Below are positions 8,738-18,010 of a stretch of 64,000 nt of DNA, piece after piece. The position numbers were made by a program, and so were the translations under genes. Under the pieces are notes generated by a model. It searched no databases, was not told where the DNA came from, and was given only the letters and a program-made list of their open reading frames with translations. This DNA is from Pantoea sp050157905 (GTDB lineage: Bacteria > Pseudomonadota > Gammaproteobacteria > Enterobacterales > Enterobacteriaceae), in NCBI RefSeq assembly GCF_050157905.1, contig NZ_JBKIWZ010000001.1, positions 2,914,001-2,978,000 on the forward strand. Direction: 5' to 3'. Every line of letters starts with the position of its first letter. The stretch's first letter is position 1.

Positions 8738-8752
8738 TTCGCCTGTCCGCTG

Positions 8753-8781
8753 CTGATTGCGCTATTCGCTGGCGCAATCAG
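8753..8781. terminator. perfect 10-bp inverted repeat between convergent permease and nudE
   Basis: CTGATTGCGC (8753-8762) and GCGCAATCAG (8772-8781) form a perfect stem with a 9-base loop. It overlaps the nudE stop codon. No T-run follows on either strand, so termination is plausible, not certain. Confidence 0.5.
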
Positions 8782-9341
8782 TAACGCAACCGTCCCTGTC
8801 TGACCAGCCATTCACGGGCCATAAACAGCGCACTGACGTTGCGTGCTTCGCGGAAATCGGGCTCTGCCAGCAGTGACAGCATGTCGTTCAGCGGCCAGCG
8901 GTGAACAATCAATGGCTCAGGCTCATCCCCTTCCAGCCTTTCGGCATAAAGTCCTTCCGCCACCACGATGTTCATTTTACTGGAGAAATAGGAGGGGGCC
9001 AGCGTGAGTTTGCCCAGCGTCGTCAACGCATGCGCGCCAAAACCGACCTCTTCCTTCAGTTCACGAACCGCGGCCTCATTAACGGTTTCCCCGGCGTCGA
9101 TCAGCCCTTTCGGAAAGCCAAGCTCATACGTTTCCAGGCCGACAGCATATTCCTGAATCAGAATCAGATGATCATCAATAATCGGCACAATCATCACGGC
9201 TTCCCGTTCTGAGGGCTTCATGCGCTCGTAAACGCGACGCGCGCCATTACTGAAAGCCAGATCGACCGATTCAATAGTGAATAACCGCGAACGCGCCACA
9301 GCGGTGATATTGAGGATGTCAGGTTTTTTTGGAATTTTCAT
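8778..9341 (-). CDS. nudE: ADP compounds hydrolase NudE (Nudix)
   Basis: 187 residues, close to E. coli NudE (186). The Nudix box is complete: G79-x5-E85-x7-R93-E94-x2-E97-E98-x-G100, within GFPKGLIDAGETVNEAAVRELKEEVGF. NudE hydrolyses ADP-ribose, Ap3A and NADH, using Mg2+ bound by the Nudix glutamates. It is divergent from igaA and convergent with the accessory permease. In E. coli it is the neighbour of mrcA, so its displacement by 3 kb marks the insertion. Confidence 0.95.
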   Translation of the reverse strand: MKIPKKPDILNITAVARSRLFTIESVDLAFSNGARRVYERMKPSEREAVMIVPIIDDHLILIQEYAVGLETYELGFPKGLIDAGETVNEAAVRELKEEVGFGAHALTTLGKLTLAPSYFSSKMNIVVAEGLYAERLEGDEPEPLIVHRWPLNDMLSLLAEPDFREARNVSALFMAREWLVRQGRLRY

Positions 9342-9731
9342 ATCAGCCTCAAATTATTCTGCGCCTCCTGGCGGGAGCAAATTAGCATACCTAACCACAG
9401 GCAATTGTGCGACAGTCAGACAAGGGCGTTATCGTTGCATAGATTCTGACGATTGAATAACAGCCTTTAGTTATCAGTTAAGACTAAATTTGCATTAGTC
9501 AATATGCTGCGATAAGTTTCAGATAATGCCGATATTTAATCCAGTCTGAGCCGGTTACCATTCGGACAAGGCATGGTTTAACAAATGCTAATCAGCTCTA
9601 TACTGGCACTATTTATCAGGTGCCTGACACCCTGGGGTTATATAATCTTCCGCTGTGCCGCGTTAAGCGTGTGCATAACCGGGAGCGTAAGTTAAAAGTG
9701 AAGGCAGCATTTTGGCTGAATTGAGCAGAGC
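9342..9731. other. intergenic region between divergent nudE and igaA
   Basis: About 390 AT-rich bases with no supported gene. A perfect -10 hexamer TATAAT lies at 9641-9646, some 86 bases before igaA, but the matching -35 is poor. No operator was recognised. Confidence 0.5.
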
Positions 9732-11867
9732 ATGAGCACAATCTTTATGATCCTGGCCATAGTGCTGACCTGTTCAATCCTGGCAGGTATTGGGTTCTGG
9801 TACGCTATGCGGCATCGGCCGCCGTTGGCGAAACCATTGCCATTTATCAGTCCGCCCTGCCGTAAACTCTCTGCTCAGGAACGCGAAGCCGTCGACAAAT
9901 ATGTTGCCGCGCTGGAAAAGCAGCCCCGTACGACGGTGACGACCGATAAACGCAGGACATCTGACCGCCTGACGCTGACGGCGCAGAGCAACAATGTCTA
10001 TCCGGTTACCCGGGCAATTACCCGCTACGGCCTGTCAACAGACGATCCGCACAAATGGCGTTACTACCTGGATGAAGTCGAAGTTCATCTGCCGCCACTG
10101 TGGGAGCAGTACATCACTGACGAAAACTACGTCGAATTAATCCGTACCCAATCTATTCCGCTGGTCATCTCGCTGAATGGCCACTCGCTGGCTGATTATG
10201 CCGTGGACCAGCAATCGCTGCCCACACTGATGCGTCCGATGTCGACCAACGCCTCTATCCGTAAGGCGGAAACGGAAAATATCGAGCTGCTGAAAGTGCG
10301 AAAAGAGACGCCGGAAGAGTATCGTCTGTCGCGGCCTGACGGCGTCCGGGAAGCGGTGATAATTTCTCTGGCTTTTTTACTGTTCTTCTTCAGCCTGCTG
10401 GTACCCGCGACCCTGATGATCTGGCTGCTGCTGATCGGTGCCCTGATGATTGCGGCCAGCCTGTGGCTGCTCTATCGCATCCCCGGTGAGCGCGGCTTGC
10501 GTGATATCCACTGCCTGCGTGGCGCGCCGAAACGCTGGGGCCTGTTCAGCGAGTCGAACCAGGAGCAGAGTAACATTACGCTGGGGATTATCGACCTCGC
10601 CTATCCGCCGCACTGGCAGCCTTACGTCGCACATGATCTGGGGCAGATTACCGATGTGGAAATCTATCTCAATCGTCAGGTGGTGCGTCAGGGGCGCTTC
10701 CTGTCACTGCAGGATGAAGTGAAAAACTTCCCGATTCAGCGCTGGCGGAAAAACGTGGTGCTGGCCTGTGGTTCGCTGATGGTACTGACTCTGCTGGTCA
10801 CCTGGATCCCACTCGGCATGCCAGTGAAGCTCAGTCTGGCCTGGGCCAGGGGCACCGACAGTCTGGAAGTCAGCAGCGTCGATAAACTCAGCGGCGTAGC
10901 GCTGAACATCGGCGACAGCCTGACAGTCAGTGGCACTGGTATGTGTTCGGTGCCGGAAAATTATCAGAGCAACCGCAGTTACGCTTATATGCCGTTTGAC
11001 TGCTCGGCGGTTTACTGGAACAACGCCACCCCGCTGCCACAGCCGCAGTCGGACATTATTGATAAAGCTTCGGCGCTGCTGGATACCACCACCAGGCAGC
11101 TGCATCCGGAAACCAATACCGATCCCAAACTGAACCCACAGCTGGCCTCAGCGATTCAGAAGTCCGGAATGATCCTGCTGGATGATTTCTCCGATCTGGT
11201 GATTAAGACGCAGGATCTCTGTAATCAGCCGCAGGATTGTATGCGCCTGAAGAATGCGCTGGTGAATCTGGGCAACGCCAAAGACTGGGAAGCGCTGATG
11301 CGCCGGGCGGACTCTGGCCAGCTTAACGGCATGAATGTGCTGCTGCGGCCGGTCAGCGCTGAAGCCCTGGAAAATCTGGTTAATACCGCCACCTCGACCT
11401 TCTTTTTCCGCGAAACCCGTCGGGCGGCAGAAAATCTTAACAGCCCGCCGCCGGGCGGCTTTCTCATTGTCAGCGACGAGGGCCGTCAGCTGGTGAACCA
11501 GCCCCAGCCGACCGTATCGCTGTTCGACCTCGATCCGCCTTCTCAGTGGCGCGAGCTGCAACGTCTCTCCGCCATGCTGCTGCACACGCCTTTCAGCGCC
11601 AGCGGCATTATCACCAGCCTCTCGACCGATGCCAATGGCACGCGTCATATCGCGCTGCACAACGAGCCGGATGCGATGGCGCAGTGGCGCTACCTGGGCA
11701 CCGTATTGCTGCTGCTGGTGCTGCTGATCTGCGGCGTGTCCAACGGGATGCTGGCGCTGCGCCGTATGCACCTCAACCGTCAGCGCATGATCGATATCCA
11801 GCACTATTACGACAAATGCTTTAACCACAACCTCGGAACTTTGCAGGGCGTGCGCTCGATATTCTGA
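9732..11867 (+). CDS. igaA: IgaA, inner membrane attenuator of the Rcs phosphorelay
   Basis: 711 residues, identical in length to the E. coli/Salmonella IgaA (YrfF/UmoB) family. It has an N-terminal membrane helix (residues 1-22), a cytoplasmic segment, a pair of helices around 205-245 (SLAFLLFFFSLLVPATLMIWLLL), another near 343-365 (NVVLACGSLMVLTLLVTWI), a large periplasmic domain with Cys residues (CSVPENYQSN, LCNQPQDCM), and a C-terminal helix near 655-675. IgaA restrains RcsD/RcsC signalling and is essential in many enterobacteria unless Rcs is inactive. The downstream gene order igaA-yrfG-hslR-hslO is conserved. Confidence 0.96.
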   Translation: MSTIFMILAIVLTCSILAGIGFWYAMRHRPPLAKPLPFISPPCRKLSAQEREAVDKYVAALEKQPRTTVTTDKRRTSDRLTLTAQSNNVYPVTRAITRYGLSTDDPHKWRYYLDEVEVHLPPLWEQYITDENYVELIRTQSIPLVISLNGHSLADYAVDQQSLPTLMRPMSTNASIRKAETENIELLKVRKETPEEYRLSRPDGVREAVIISLAFLLFFFSLLVPATLMIWLLLIGALMIAASLWLLYRIPGERGLRDIHCLRGAPKRWGLFSESNQEQSNITLGIIDLAYPPHWQPYVAHDLGQITDVEIYLNRQVVRQGRFLSLQDEVKNFPIQRWRKNVVLACGSLMVLTLLVTWIPLGMPVKLSLAWARGTDSLEVSSVDKLSGVALNIGDSLTVSGTGMCSVPENYQSNRSYAYMPFDCSAVYWNNATPLPQPQSDIIDKASALLDTTTRQLHPETNTDPKLNPQLASAIQKSGMILLDDFSDLVIKTQDLCNQPQDCMRLKNALVNLGNAKDWEALMRRADSGQLNGMNVLLRPVSAEALENLVNTATSTFFFRETRRAAENLNSPPPGGFLIVSDEGRQLVNQPQPTVSLFDLDPPSQWRELQRLSAMLLHTPFSASGIITSLSTDANGTRHIALHNEPDAMAQWRYLGTVLLLLVLLICGVSNGMLALRRMHLNRQRMIDIQHYYDKCFNHNLGTLQGVRSIF

Positions 11868-11922
11868 GCCCTGCCCTTCTGTGCTACCCTGTCGCCCGGT
11901 TTTTTCAGGGTGAGATCCCGCG

Positions 11923-12570
11923 ATGCTTAACTGGTCTGAGATTGATACCGTGCTGCTCGACATGGACGGCACGCTGCTGGATCTGGCGTTTGACCGCCAC
12001 TTCTGGCTGGAGCATGTGCCCGAACAGCTCCGCCTGCAACGCGGCATCGCTCGGGCAGAAGCTGAAGCCATCGTCGCGGAAAAGTATCAGGCCGTCGCCC
12101 ATACGCTAAACTGGTATTGTCTCGATTACTGGGCAGAAGCACTGGCGCTGGACATCCGTGCCATGACCTGGGCAATGCGCAGCCGGATCGCGCTGCGTGA
12201 CGATACGCTGCCTTTTTTAAAGGCACTACGTCGTATGGGAAAGCGCACCATCCTGCTGACCAACGCGCATCCTTACAATCTTGACGTCAAACTGGCGCAG
12301 ACAGGTTTAGCGCCGCACCTTGATTTATTACTTTCCACCCATACCTTTGGGTATTCGAAAGAAGACCAGCGCTTATGGCAGGCGGTACAGCAGCACACCG
12401 GTTTTTCTGCGCCGCGCACGCTGTTTATCGATGACAGCGAGATCATTCTGGATGCTGCGACGTTATGGGGCATCGGCGGGTGCTTAGGCGTAAAAAATCC
12501 CGATTCGGGCCGTCCTGAGCAAATCTTTCAGCGTCACCGCGCTATCAGCGATTACCGGACGCTGATCTGA
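11923..12570 (+). CDS. yrfG: GMP/IMP nucleotidase YrfG (HAD superfamily)
   Basis: 215 residues with the HAD motif I DMDGT (nucleophile D13, acid/base D15), a motif II region ILLTNAHP, and the acidic motif IV FIDDSEIILDAA. The family dephosphorylates purine nucleotides such as GMP and IMP. It follows igaA by 55 bases and precedes hslR by 13 bases, so it is probably co-transcribed with hslR-hslO. Confidence 0.92.
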   Translation: MLNWSEIDTVLLDMDGTLLDLAFDRHFWLEHVPEQLRLQRGIARAEAEAIVAEKYQAVAHTLNWYCLDYWAEALALDIRAMTWAMRSRIALRDDTLPFLKALRRMGKRTILLTNAHPYNLDVKLAQTGLAPHLDLLLSTHTFGYSKEDQRLWQAVQQHTGFSAPRTLFIDDSEIILDAATLWGIGGCLGVKNPDSGRPEQIFQRHRAISDYRTLI

Positions 12571-12583
12571 GTCAGGAGCAGCA

Positions 12584-12985
12584 ATGAAAGAGAAAAGCAG
12601 CGAAGAGGTCCGCCTCGACAAGTGGCTGTGGGCCGCGCGTTTCTACAAAACCCGGGCGATTGCGCGGGAAATGGTTGAAGGCGGCAAAGTGCATTACAAC
12701 GGTCAGCGCAGCAAACCCAGCAAAGTGGTGGAGCTGAACGCGGAGCTGACGCTGCGTCAGGGAAACGATGAACGCACGGTGATCGTGGCAGGAGTCAGTA
12801 ATCAGCGCCGTCCTGCCAGCGAAGCCCAGCAGCTCTATCGGGAAACCGATGCCAGCGTTGAAAAACGCGAGAAAGTGGCGCAGGCGCGCAAGCTCAATGC
12901 GCTGACTATGCCCCATCCCGATCGGCGACCGGATAAAAAAGAGCGTCGCGATTTGATGAAGTTTAAATTATCGGGTGATGAATAA
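12584..12985 (+). CDS. hslR: heat shock protein Hsp15 (ribosome-associated, S4 domain)
   Basis: 133 residues. An S4 RNA-binding domain occupies residues 9-70 (VRLDKWLWAARFYKTRAIAREMVEGGKVHYNGQ), followed by a very basic C-terminal tail (DRRPDKKERRDLMKF). Hsp15 binds 50S subunits that carry a stranded nascent chain with peptidyl-tRNA. The stop overlaps an ATG (TAATG) in the next frame, close to hslO. Confidence 0.96.
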   Translation: MKEKSSEEVRLDKWLWAARFYKTRAIAREMVEGGKVHYNGQRSKPSKVVELNAELTLRQGNDERTVIVAGVSNQRRPASEAQQLYRETDASVEKREKVAQARKLNALTMPHPDRRPDKKERRDLMKFKLSGDE

Positions 12986-13035
12986 TGTCGTCTTGGCAGG
13001 CGCGCCATCATCCCGTTCCAGTGAGAGAAAAAAAT

Positions 13036-13902
13036 ATGTCAGTCCAGGATCAACTGCACCGTTATCTGTTTGAAAATGCCGCTGTGCGCGGCGAGCTGGT
13101 GAACGTCTCTGACACCTGGCGTGAAACCGTGAAGAATCATGACTACCCGGCGCCGGTTAAAACCCTGCTGGGTGAGATGCTGGTGGCCACCAGCCTGCTG
13201 ACCGCTACGCTGAAGTTTGATGGCGAAATCACCGTGCAGCTGCAGGGCGATGGTCCGTTGTCACTGGCGGTGATTAATGGCAACAATAATCAGGAGCTGC
13301 GCGGCGTAGCGCGTCTGAAAGGCGAGATTCCGGCTGACAGCACCCTGAAAAGTATGGTCGGTAACGGCTATCTGGTGATCACCATCACTCCGGAAAAAGG
13401 TGAGCGTTATCAGGGCGTGGTCGGTCTGGAGGGGGATACCCTGGCGGCGTGCCTGGAAGATTACTTCATGCGCTCTGAGCAGCTGCCAACACGTCTGTTT
13501 ATCCGCACCAGCGACAAAGGCGCGGCCGGGATTCTGCTGCAGGTGCTGCCCGCGCAGGAGACGGAAAAAGAGGCGTTCGAACATCTGGCTACGCTGACCG
13601 AAACCATCAAAACGGAAGAGCTGATCGACCTGCCCGCCAATGAAACGCTGTGGCGCCTCTATCATCAGGAAGAGGTTACGCTCTACGATCCGCAGCCGGT
13701 GGTTTACAAATGCACCTGTTCGCGCGAACGCTGTGGTGAAGTGCTGACCACGCTGCCGCAGGAAGAGGTGGATGAGATTATTGCGGAAGATGGCAAAATT
13801 GAAATGCACTGTGATTACTGCGGTTCAGACTACGTGTTTGATGCGGTCGATATCGCCGCTATCCGCAACCATTCGCATGAGAACAGCGAGCGACTTCACT
13901 AA
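13036..13902 (+). CDS. hslO: Hsp33 redox-regulated holdase chaperone
   Basis: 288 residues from ATG 13036, which gives the conserved N terminus (DQLHRYLFENAAVRGELV). An in-frame ATG at 12985, overlapping the hslR stop, would add 17 residues that do not look like the family. The zinc-binding redox switch is complete: C226-x-C228 (KCTCSRERC) and C259-x-x-C262 (HCDYCG). Under oxidation these cysteines release zinc, form disulfides and activate the chaperone. Co-transcription with hslR is likely. Confidence 0.96.
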   Translation: MSVQDQLHRYLFENAAVRGELVNVSDTWRETVKNHDYPAPVKTLLGEMLVATSLLTATLKFDGEITVQLQGDGPLSLAVINGNNNQELRGVARLKGEIPADSTLKSMVGNGYLVITITPEKGERYQGVVGLEGDTLAACLEDYFMRSEQLPTRLFIRTSDKGAAGILLQVLPAQETEKEAFEHLATLTETIKTEELIDLPANETLWRLYHQEEVTLYDPQPVVYKCTCSRERCGEVLTTLPQEEVDEIIAEDGKIEMHCDYCGSDYVFDAVDIAAIRNHSHENSERLH

Positions 13903-13908
13903 TCCTCC

Positions 13909-13931
13909 GGGCGGCTCTGGCCGCCCCTTTT
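13909..13931 (+). terminator. intrinsic terminator after hslO
   Basis: GGGCGGC (13909-13915) pairs with GCCGCCC (13920-13926) across a 4-base loop, followed by CTTTT. Confidence 0.88.
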
Positions 13932-14267
13932 CGCCCGTCCCGCTATCCCCATAATTTTTCAGACAAATTATCTTTTTTTACTTTCATAACATCTTTTAAA
14001 CGTTCGAAACGTGGCCTTAACGCGCCCTGAGTCGCATTTTTAGATCACTGCCCTTTTTCCCTAAACGCAGAAGAGTAAACTGCGCGCGATCGTGCAAACG
14101 CCCGGAAGCCCGGGGCCGATGCCTGAACAGCCCGGCTCGCGTTGCAGCGTCGCGCAACGATGCGTCGGGGCTTATCCGTCATCGGTCGTATCCGATGCAA
14201 CAGCTGGCAGCACGATCCCAACCTATCTCTGCTGTGCAGAACAGACACCGATTTAAGGAGCAGTAAA
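13932..14267. other. pckA upstream region
   Basis: About 335 bases with no supported gene. The first part is AT-rich (T-runs around 13970-14000), consistent with the pckA promoter; the second part reads open in the pckA frame from 14142 but has no family resemblance before the ATG at 14268. Confidence 0.5.
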
Positions 14268-15887
14268 ATGCGCGTTAACGGCCTGACCTCGCAAGACCTT
14301 GCCGCTTTGGGCATCGTGGATACCACGGAAGTGGTTTACAACCCTGATTACGACACGTTATTTCAGGAAGAGACGCGCCCGGACCTCGAAGGTTTTGCTC
14401 GTGGCACCCTGACGCAGAGCGGTGCGATTGCCGTAGACACCGGAATTTTCACCGGGCGATCGCCAAAGGATAAGTATATCGTGCGTGATGACACCACGCG
14501 CGATACCCTGTGGTGGAACGATCAGGGCACCGGCAAAAACGACAACCAGCCGCTGTCGCAGGAGACCTGGAACACGCTGAAAAGCTGCGTCACCCGCCAG
14601 CTCTCCGGCAAACGCCTGTTTGTCGTGGATGCTTTCTGTGGCGCCAATGCTGACTCGCGCCTGAGCGTGCGTTTTATCACTGAAGTGGCCTGGCAGGCGC
14701 ACTTTGTGAAAAACATGTTCATCCAGCCGGATGACGCCGAGCTGGCCGACTTCACGCCCGATTTTGTGGTGATGAACGGCGCCAAATGCACCAATCCGGA
14801 CTGGCAGGCGCAGGGGCTGCACTCTGAAAACTTCGTCGCCTTTAATCTCACCGAACGCATGCAGCTGATTGGCGGCACGTGGTATGGCGGCGAGATGAAG
14901 AAAGGTCTGTTCGCGATCATGAACTACCTGCTGCCGCTGAAGGGCATCGCGTCGATGCACTGTTCAGCCAACGTTGGCAAAGCGGGCGACGTGGCGGTCT
15001 TCTTTGGCCTCTCCGGAACCGGCAAAACCACGCTCTCCACCGACCCCGATCGTCAGCTGATTGGCGATGATGAGCACGGCTGGGACGATGATGGCGTGTT
15101 TAACTTCGAAGGCGGCTGCTACGCGAAAACCATCAACCTCTCTGAGCAGGCTGAACCGGAGATCTACCGCGCCATTCGCCGCAATGCGCTGCTGGAAAAC
15201 GTCGTGGTGCGCGAAGATGGCAGCATCGATTACGCAGACGGCAGCAAGACGGAAAACACCCGTGTTTCCTACCCGATTAATCACATCGACAACATCGTGC
15301 AGCCGGTTTCCAAAGCCGGTCACGCGCAGAAGGTTATTTTTCTGACCGCCGATGCGTTTGGCGTCCTGCCGCCGGTTTCCCGTCTGACGCCGGAGCAGAC
15401 GCAGTATCATTTCCTGTCGGGCTTCACCGCTAAACTGGCCGGTACGGAACGTGGCGTCACGGCGCCGACCCCAACCTTCTCCGCCTGTTTCGGCGCGGCT
15501 TTCCTGACGCTGCATCCGACGCAGTATGCGGAAGTGCTGGTGAAACGGATGGAGGCGTCCGGTGCGCAGGCTTATCTGGTCAATACCGGCTGGAACGGCA
15601 GCGGCAAACGCATCTCCCTGAAGAACACCCGCGCCATTATCAATGCAATCCTGGCGGGTGAACTGGATGATGTGCCAACGGAAACGCTGCCGATTTTCAA
15701 CCTGCAGATGCCAGTATCACTGGGTGAACTGGACAGTGAGACGCTCGATCCGCGTCGTAGCTGGGAAAGTGAAGAGAAGTGGACCGCCGCCGCCGACGAT
15801 CTGGCGCAGCGTTTTATTGATAACTTCGCGAAGTACACCGATAACGCCGCAGGTGCTGCGCTGGTGAAAGCTGGCCCGCAACGCTAA
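14268..15887 (+). CDS. pckA: phosphoenolpyruvate carboxykinase (ATP)
   Basis: 539 residues; E. coli PckA has 540. The start at 14268 is preceded by AAGGAG and gives the conserved N terminus MRVNGLTSQDLAALGI. The kinase-1a P-loop GLSGTGKTTLS lies at about residues 247-257, and the kinase-2 acidic motif IGDDEHGWDDDGVFNFEGG follows. The enzyme converts oxaloacetate and ATP to phosphoenolpyruvate, CO2 and ADP, the first committed step of gluconeogenesis. The longer upstream frame is not believed. It is convergent with envZ and shares a strong terminator with it. Confidence 0.98.
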   Translation: MRVNGLTSQDLAALGIVDTTEVVYNPDYDTLFQEETRPDLEGFARGTLTQSGAIAVDTGIFTGRSPKDKYIVRDDTTRDTLWWNDQGTGKNDNQPLSQETWNTLKSCVTRQLSGKRLFVVDAFCGANADSRLSVRFITEVAWQAHFVKNMFIQPDDAELADFTPDFVVMNGAKCTNPDWQAQGLHSENFVAFNLTERMQLIGGTWYGGEMKKGLFAIMNYLLPLKGIASMHCSANVGKAGDVAVFFGLSGTGKTTLSTDPDRQLIGDDEHGWDDDGVFNFEGGCYAKTINLSEQAEPEIYRAIRRNALLENVVVREDGSIDYADGSKTENTRVSYPINHIDNIVQPVSKAGHAQKVIFLTADAFGVLPPVSRLTPEQTQYHFLSGFTAKLAGTERGVTAPTPTFSACFGAAFLTLHPTQYAEVLVKRMEASGAQAYLVNTGWNGSGKRISLKNTRAIINAILAGELDDVPTETLPIFNLQMPVSLGELDSETLDPRRSWESEEKWTAAADDLAQRFIDNFAKYTDNAAGAALVKAGPQR

Positions 15888-15892
15888 AAGAG

Positions 15893-15925
15893 ACGGCGCG
15901 GCAGTGTCCCTGCCGCGCCGTTTTT
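15893..15925. terminator. bidirectional terminator between pckA and envZ
   Basis: A 12-bp perfect stem (15893-15904 with 15910-15921, starting ACGGCGCGGCAG) is followed by TTTTT on the plus strand. On the minus strand it comes directly after the envZ stop and is followed by CTCTTTT. Confidence 0.92.
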
Positions 15926-15926
15926 A

Positions 15927-17294
15927 TCAGCCCGATACGCTGTTGCTGCCGTTGTTATGACTCAGCGCCAGACCCTCTGCCAGTGGCAACCAGGCACGAA
16001 TACGTAATCCCCCGCGTTCGCTCTCGCCAATCTCCAGCGATCCCTGATGCGCATCGATAATACGCTGCACAATGGCCAGGCCCAGACCTGTACCGCTGGT
16101 GCTGCGGGCGCTGTCACCCCGCACAAACGGCTGGAAAAGATGCGCCAGCTGATCCGGCTTGATGCCCGGGCCGTCATCCTCCACCTGGAACCAGGCACGA
16201 TGCAGCTCCCGTCCACTACTGACCTTGATCCAGCCATTGCCGTACCGCGCGGCGTTGACCACCAGATTAGCCAGCGCCCGTTTAATCGAAAGCGGATTGA
16301 TATCGAGCATCAGCTCTTCCGGCATCACCGCATTTTCGATCTCACGCTCGTAGCCACTTTCCGCGGCGACCACTTCGCCCAGCACGCTGTTGAGGTCGGC
16401 GCGCTCCGTCTGCATCTCCTGACCGGTGCGCAGGTAGTCGATGAACTGCTCGATGATGGCGTTGCACTCTTCGATATCTTTGTTAATCGATTCGGCCAGA
16501 TAGCCATCCTGCTCACCCATCATCTCGGTCGCCAGGCGAATACGGGTCAGCGGCGTGCGCAGGTCATGACTGACGCCCGCCATTAACAGCGTGCGATCGT
16601 CGGCCAGCTGTTTTACTCCGGCCGCCATCTGATTAAAGGCGCGGGTTACCGACCGCACCTCGGACGCGCCATATTCGCGCAGCGGCGGCGGTATAATCCC
16701 GCGCCCGACCTGCAGGGCTGCGTGCTCCAGATCCACCAGAGGTCGGTTCTGTATGCGGATAAAGAGCCAGGCCCCGCCAATCGCCAGCAGCATAATCGCC
16801 AGGGTGTAACGGAACAGCGGTGAAAAATCGCCCTGATGAATCTCTGTCAGCGGCACCCGCACCCAGATATCGGGCGACAGCCAGGTTTTCAGCCAGACGA
16901 CAGGCGAGTTCTTGTTGACCTCCACCCGCACATCGGTCGGCCCGCCCAGCTGCTGCCCCATCTGTTCGCTCAGAAATTCGTAATGCTGCGCCCAACGCAA
17001 GCCGTTCTCTTCTGCTGCCGCATTGGTAAACAGCGAAATCCCCAGTTCACGGTAGATCTCCCGGCGAAAAGCCGGAGGGACTTCCAGCTGCGTGCCATCT
17101 TCCAGCTGCAGCCTGTCGGTCATCAGCATACGAACCTCGTATGCAAGTACCTTGTTGAACTGCTGCAGGCTGGGAAGGATGGCAAAGTTCAGCACTACCA
17201 GATAGGTCGTGACCAGGCTGACGAACAGCAGAGTCACGATCAGTAGCAGCGTGCGGGCGAATGAACTGCGTGGCGAGAAGCGCAGCCGCTTCAT
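15927..17294 (-). CDS. envZ: osmosensor histidine kinase EnvZ
   Basis: 455 residues. Two membrane helices (about 15-37 and 160-180) enclose a periplasmic domain; a HAMP linker follows, then the H-box GVSHDLRTPLTRIR with the phospho-accepting His243 at the same number as in E. coli. N, G1 and G2 boxes are present (NLVVNAARYGNG, DDGPGI, GTGLGLAI). EnvZ phosphorylates and dephosphorylates OmpR, controlling porins in response to osmolarity. Its ATG overlaps the ompR TGA by 4 bases, so translation is coupled. Confidence 0.98.
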   Translation of the reverse strand: MKRLRFSPRSSFARTLLLIVTLLFVSLVTTYLVVLNFAILPSLQQFNKVLAYEVRMLMTDRLQLEDGTQLEVPPAFRREIYRELGISLFTNAAAEENGLRWAQHYEFLSEQMGQQLGGPTDVRVEVNKNSPVVWLKTWLSPDIWVRVPLTEIHQGDFSPLFRYTLAIMLLAIGGAWLFIRIQNRPLVDLEHAALQVGRGIIPPPLREYGASEVRSVTRAFNQMAAGVKQLADDRTLLMAGVSHDLRTPLTRIRLATEMMGEQDGYLAESINKDIEECNAIIEQFIDYLRTGQEMQTERADLNSVLGEVVAAESGYEREIENAVMPEELMLDINPLSIKRALANLVVNAARYGNGWIKVSSGRELHRAWFQVEDDGPGIKPDQLAHLFQPFVRGDSARSTSGTGLGLAIVQRIIDAHQGSLEIGESERGGLRIRAWLPLAEGLALSHNNGSNSVSG

Positions 17295-18010
17295 GCTTTG
17301 CTGCCGTCCGGCACAAAGACGTAGCCCAGGCCCCAGACGGTCTGGATATAACGTGGATGCGCAGGATCTTCTTCCACCATGCGACGCAGACGGGAAATCT
17401 GCACGTCAATCGAACGCTCCATCGCGCTGTATTCACGGCCACGCGCCAGGTTCATCAGCTTATCGCGCGAGAGCGGCTCACGTGGATGGCTTACCAGCGC
17501 CTTGAGTACCGCGAACTCACCGCTTGTCAGCGGCATCGGCTCCTCTTCACGGAACATTTCGCGGGTGCCAAGGTTCAGTTTGAACTTACCAAAGGCGATG
17601 ATCGCCTCTTCCTGTGACGGCGCGCCCGGCAGTTCATTAGCCTGACGACGCAGCACGGCACGGATACGCGCCAGCAATTCACGCGGGTTAAACGGTTTAG
17701 GAATGTAGTCATCCGCACCGATTTCCAGCCCGACGATGCGGTCCACCTCTTCGCCTTTGGCGGTCACCATGATGATCGGCATCGGGTTGCTCTGACTGCG
17801 CAGACGACGGCAGATAGAGAGGCCATCTTCGCCTGGCAACATCAGGTCGAGCACCATCAGATGGAAAGATTCACGGGTTAACAGACGATCCATCTGTTCG
17901 GCATTAGCGACGCTGCGCACCTGAAAGCCCTGCTCGGTGAGATAGCGTTCCAGCAGTGCACGCAGACGCATATCATCATCGACGACCAGAATTTTGTAGT
18001 TCTCTTGCAT
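17291..18010 (-). CDS. ompR: response regulator OmpR
   Basis: 239 residues from ATG 18010, giving MQENYKILVVDDDMRLRALL, identical to E. coli at the start. A TTG two codons upstream is in frame but is not the accepted start. The receiver domain has the acidic pocket D11/D12 and phospho-acceptor D55 (LDLMLPG) and the conserved Lys in KPFNPREL. The C-terminal winged helix binds DNA (RDKLMNLARGREYSAMERSIDVQISRLRR). It is first in the ompR-envZ operon. Confidence 0.98.
   Translation of the reverse strand: MQENYKILVVDDDMRLRALLERYLTEQGFQVRSVANAEQMDRLLTRESFHLMVLDLMLPGEDGLSICRRLRSQSNPMPIIMVTAKGEEVDRIVGLEIGADDYIPKPFNPRELLARIRAVLRRQANELPGAPSQEEAIIAFGKFKLNLGTREMFREEEPMPLTSGEFAVLKALVSHPREPLSRDKLMNLARGREYSAMERSIDVQISRLRRMVEEDPAHPRYIQTVWGLGYVFVPDGSKA

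Noticed and set aside
12985..13035. Upstream in-frame start for hslO overlapping the hslR stop
   Set aside because: The 17 extra residues do not match Hsp33 N-termini, while ATG 13036 gives the conserved DQLHRYLFEN start.
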